From contig OZ024830.1 in assembly GCA_964016985.1 (NCBI GenBank), positions 15,714,419-15,778,418 on the forward strand: a stretch of DNA of 64,000 nt, written 5' to 3'. The translations under genes were made by a program, and so were the position numbers. The DNA comes from Anodontia alba (taxonomy: Eukaryota > Mollusca > Bivalvia > Lucinida > Lucinidae). Each line of letters starts with the position of its first letter. The stretch's first letter is position 1. Under the pieces are notes generated by a model, which did no database searches, was not told where the DNA came from, and saw nothing but the letters and a program-made list of their open reading frames with translations. Below are positions 61,129-64,000 of this stretch, piece after piece.

Positions 61129-61186
61129 ACCTGTACAGTCCTGTACAGTTCTGCGCTGTAGCTGCCCTATCCCTAATATACCTACA
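61129..61186 (-). repeat. Last partial minisatellite monomer
   Basis: CCTGTACAGTTCTGCGCTGT and GCTGCCCTATCCCTAATATACC form the final reversed monomer before an abrupt change to the next satellite at CGTAACAGAC. Confidence 0.85.
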
Positions 61187-64000
61187 CGTAACAGACTTTG
61201 GTTATAACCACAGCAACCCGTAACTATAAGCAGTTACTACGATTTTTAGTCCCCAATGCAACGCTTTGCTTTTACAAACTAATGGGTAAAGCCTGTACAT
61301 GCCTCAACATAAGAAGCTTTAGTTATAACCACAGCAACCCGTAACTATTAGCAATTACCACGCAAATTATCCCCCGATGCAACGCTTTGGATATACAAAC
61401 TAACGGGTAACCCATATAAATAATGCAGCGTAACAGACTTTGGTTATAACCACAGCAACCCGTAACGTTATTTACCACGATAATTATCCTCCAGTGCAAC
61501 GCTTTTGTATAACAAACTTATGGGTCACGCCTATAAATATCTCAAAATATGAAGCTTTGATTATTACCACAGCAAACCGTTACTATTAGCAGTTACCACG
61601 AGAATTATCCCCCGATGCACCGTTTTGGATATACAAATAACCGGTAACGCATACACATACTTCAACGTAAGAAGCTTTGATTATAACCACAGCAACCCGT
61701 AACTTTGAGTAGTTACCATGAGTATTATTTCCAATGCAACGGTTTCATTTTACAAATGGGTAACGCCTAACCATACCTCAACATAATAAGCTTTGATAAT
61801 AACCACAGAATCCCGTAACAATTAGCAGTTACCACGAGAATTATCCTCCGATGCAACGCTGTGGATATATAAACTAACGGGTAAAGCATATAAATACCTC
61901 GACATAAGAAGTTTTGATTATAACCACAGCAACCCCGTTACTATTAGCAGTTTCCACGAGTATTATTTTCAAATGCAACAAATTGGTTTTACAAACTTAT
62001 TGGTAACGCCTAAAATTACCACAACAAAGGAAGCTTCAATTATAACCACAGCAAGCCGTAACTATTAGCAGTTTCCTCGAGAAGTATCCTCCGTTGCAAC
62101 ACTGTGGATATACATACTAACGGGTAACGCATATATATACCTAGTGTTATTCCCCGATCAAACGCTTTGGATTCACAAATACATGAGTAAAGCCTCTGCA
62201 TTACTCAACATAAGAAGCTTAGTTATAACCACTGCAGCCCGTAACTATTAGCAGTTGCCACGAGAATTATCCCCCGATGCAACGCTTTGGATATACAAGC
62301 AAACAGGTAACGCATATAATACCTTAACGTAAGAGACTTTGTTACCACGAGTATTAATCTCCAGTGCAACGGTTTTGTTTTACAATCGTATAGGTAACGC
62401 CTAAAATACCTCAACATAAGAAGCTTTGATAATAACCATAGTATACCGTAACTATTAGCAGTTACCACAATAATTATCCTCCGATACAACGCTGTGGATA
62501 TACAAACTAACGGGTAACGAATATAATTACCCCAACGCAAAAAGTTTTGGTTATAACCACAGCAAGCCGTAACTATTTGCAGTTACCACGAGTATTATTC
62601 TCCAATGCAACGCTTTGGTTTTACAAACTTATTAGTAATGCATAAAAATACCTCAACATCAGAAGCTTTGATTATAACCACAGCAACCCGTAACAATAAG
62701 CAGTTACCACGAGTATTATTCTCCAATGCAACGCTTTAGTTTTTACGAACTTATTGGTAATGCATAAAAATACCTCAACATAAGAAGCTTTGATTATAAC
62801 CACAGCAACCCGTATCTATTAGCAGTTACCACGAGTGTTATTCCCAGATGCAATACTTTGGTTTTACAAAATATATGGGTAAAGCCTATACATACCTCAA
62901 AAAAAAGCTTTAGTTATAACTACAGCAGCCACTAATTATGGGCTGTTGCCACGAGAATTATCACCCGATGCAACGCTTCGGATATACAAAATAACCGGTA
63001 ACGCATATAAATACCTCTACGTAAGAAGCTTTGGTTATAACTACAGCAACCCGTAACTTTGAGCAGTTACCACGAGTATTATTCTCCAATATAACGGTCT
63101 GGTTTTACAAACTTATGGGTAATGCTTAAAAATACCTCAACATAGAAGCTTTGATTATAACCAATGTAACCCATAACTATTAGCAGTTACCACGAGTATA
63201 ATCATCCGATGCAAAGGTATGGATATACAAACGAACGGGTAACGCATAAAAATACCTCCACGTCAGAAGCTTTGGTTATAACCACAGCAACTCGTAACTT
63301 TGAGCAGTTACCACGAGTATTATTCTCCAATGCAACGCTTCGGTTTCGCAAACTTATTGGTAACGCCTAAAATACCTCAACATAAGAAGCTTTGATAATA
63401 ACCAAAGCAACCCGTAACTATTAGCAGTTACCACGAGTGTTATTCACCATTTCAAAGTTTTGGTTTTACAAACTTATAGGTAAAGCCTATAAATACCTCC
63501 ACATATTTAGCTTTAGCTATAACCACAGCAGCCCGTAACTATTAGCAGTTACCATGAGAATTATACCCCGATGCAACGCTTTGGATATACAAAATAATCG
63601 GTAACGCATATAAATACCTCAACGTAAAAAGCTTTGATTATAACCACAGCAACCGGTAATTATTAGCAGTTACCAAAAGAATTATCCCCCGATGCAACGC
63701 TTTGAATATACAAACTAACAGGTAACGCATATAAATACATCAATTTTAGAGACTTTGGTTATAACCACAGCAACCCGTAAATACCTTTAGTTTTATTCCA
63801 CAATGCAACGCTTTGGTTTTACAAATTTATGAGTAAAGCCTATACATACCTCAACATAAGAAGCTTTAGTTATAACCACAGCAACCCGTAACTATTAGCA
63901 GTTACCACGAAAATTATCCCCGATGCAACTCTTTGGATATACAAACTAACGGGTAACCCATATAAAAACCTCAACGTAATAGACTTTGGTTATTAACACA
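61187..64000 (+). repeat. About 120-bp HindIII satellite with two alternating monomer types (about 23 copies)
   Basis: The common core is TTATAACCACAGCAACCCGT followed by AACTATTAGCAGTTACCACG. Core spacings are 121, 121, 116 and 120 bp at the start. Type A reads GAATTATCCCCCGATGCAAC, GGATATACAAACTAACGGGT and CGCATATAAATACC. Type B reads GTATTATTCTCCAATGCAAC, GGTTTTACAAACTTAT and CGCCTAAAATACC. The types alternate for most of the first 1.2 kb (A/B dimer of about 240 bp), with register changes near 62140 and 62580-62880. Most monomers carry AAGCTT. The array runs off the right edge. The 105-codon minus-strand frame at 62223-62540 is an artefact. Confidence 0.95.

Noticed and set aside
62223..62540. 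105-codon minus-strand frame in the HindIII satellite
   Set aside because: The satellite monomers simply lack stops in that frame for three copies; neighbouring monomers break it.

Overview
The window is eukaryotic, almost entirely non-coding and repeat-dominated. It holds GT-AG introns, a tRNA-derived SINE with a 13-bp target duplication, MITE-like elements and four unrelated tandem-repeat families. SINE 3' ends of the type 'GGTTGACTGGGCCGTAAAACC...ACAAACAAACAA' and 'GGTTGACGTGTCGTTAAACC' resemble those I know from mollusc genomes. A bivalve or gastropod is therefore my best guess, but nothing here fixes the species.

Layout. (1) 1-44389: a head-to-tail macrosatellite of about 4.77-kb units, nine complete plus a truncated tenth, running off the left edge. 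Each unit contains the same internal landscape: a T/G-rich low-complexity block, a chain of pentanucleotide repeats, exon-like islands with conserved splice signals, a 5'-truncated SINE with its target duplication, a second SINE-like element, two perfect hairpins, an (AAT)n(ATT)n palindrome and a nested array of roughly 70-100-bp subrepeats. Units 1-6 are nearly identical. Units 7-10, nearest the array end, carry more substitutions, deletions and private SINE insertions. (2) 44390-48647: the only recognisable protein gene, a six-exon FLYWCH zinc-finger plus MULE (Mutator-like) transposase. Its DDE residues and splice sites are intact, but an in-frame stop lies between the first and second catalytic Asp. 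Its first two introns each hold a copy of the same small inverted-repeat element, in opposite orientations. (3) 48648-61186: a 51-bp minisatellite that reverses orientation at about 54233. It contains a 357-bp seven-monomer higher-order repeat. A 3285-bp terminal-inverted-repeat element and a SINE fragment have inserted into its reversed arm. (4) 61187-64000: a HindIII-type satellite of about 120-bp monomers of two alternating types, running off the right edge.

No genes work together as an operon or pathway. The region reads as a heterochromatin-like patchwork in which satellites and transposons nest in each other, and the insertions give a relative chronology. The most notable items are the 4.77-kb macrosatellite with its shared variants and edge divergence, and the 3.3-kb TIR element with mirror-symmetric subterminal motifs.
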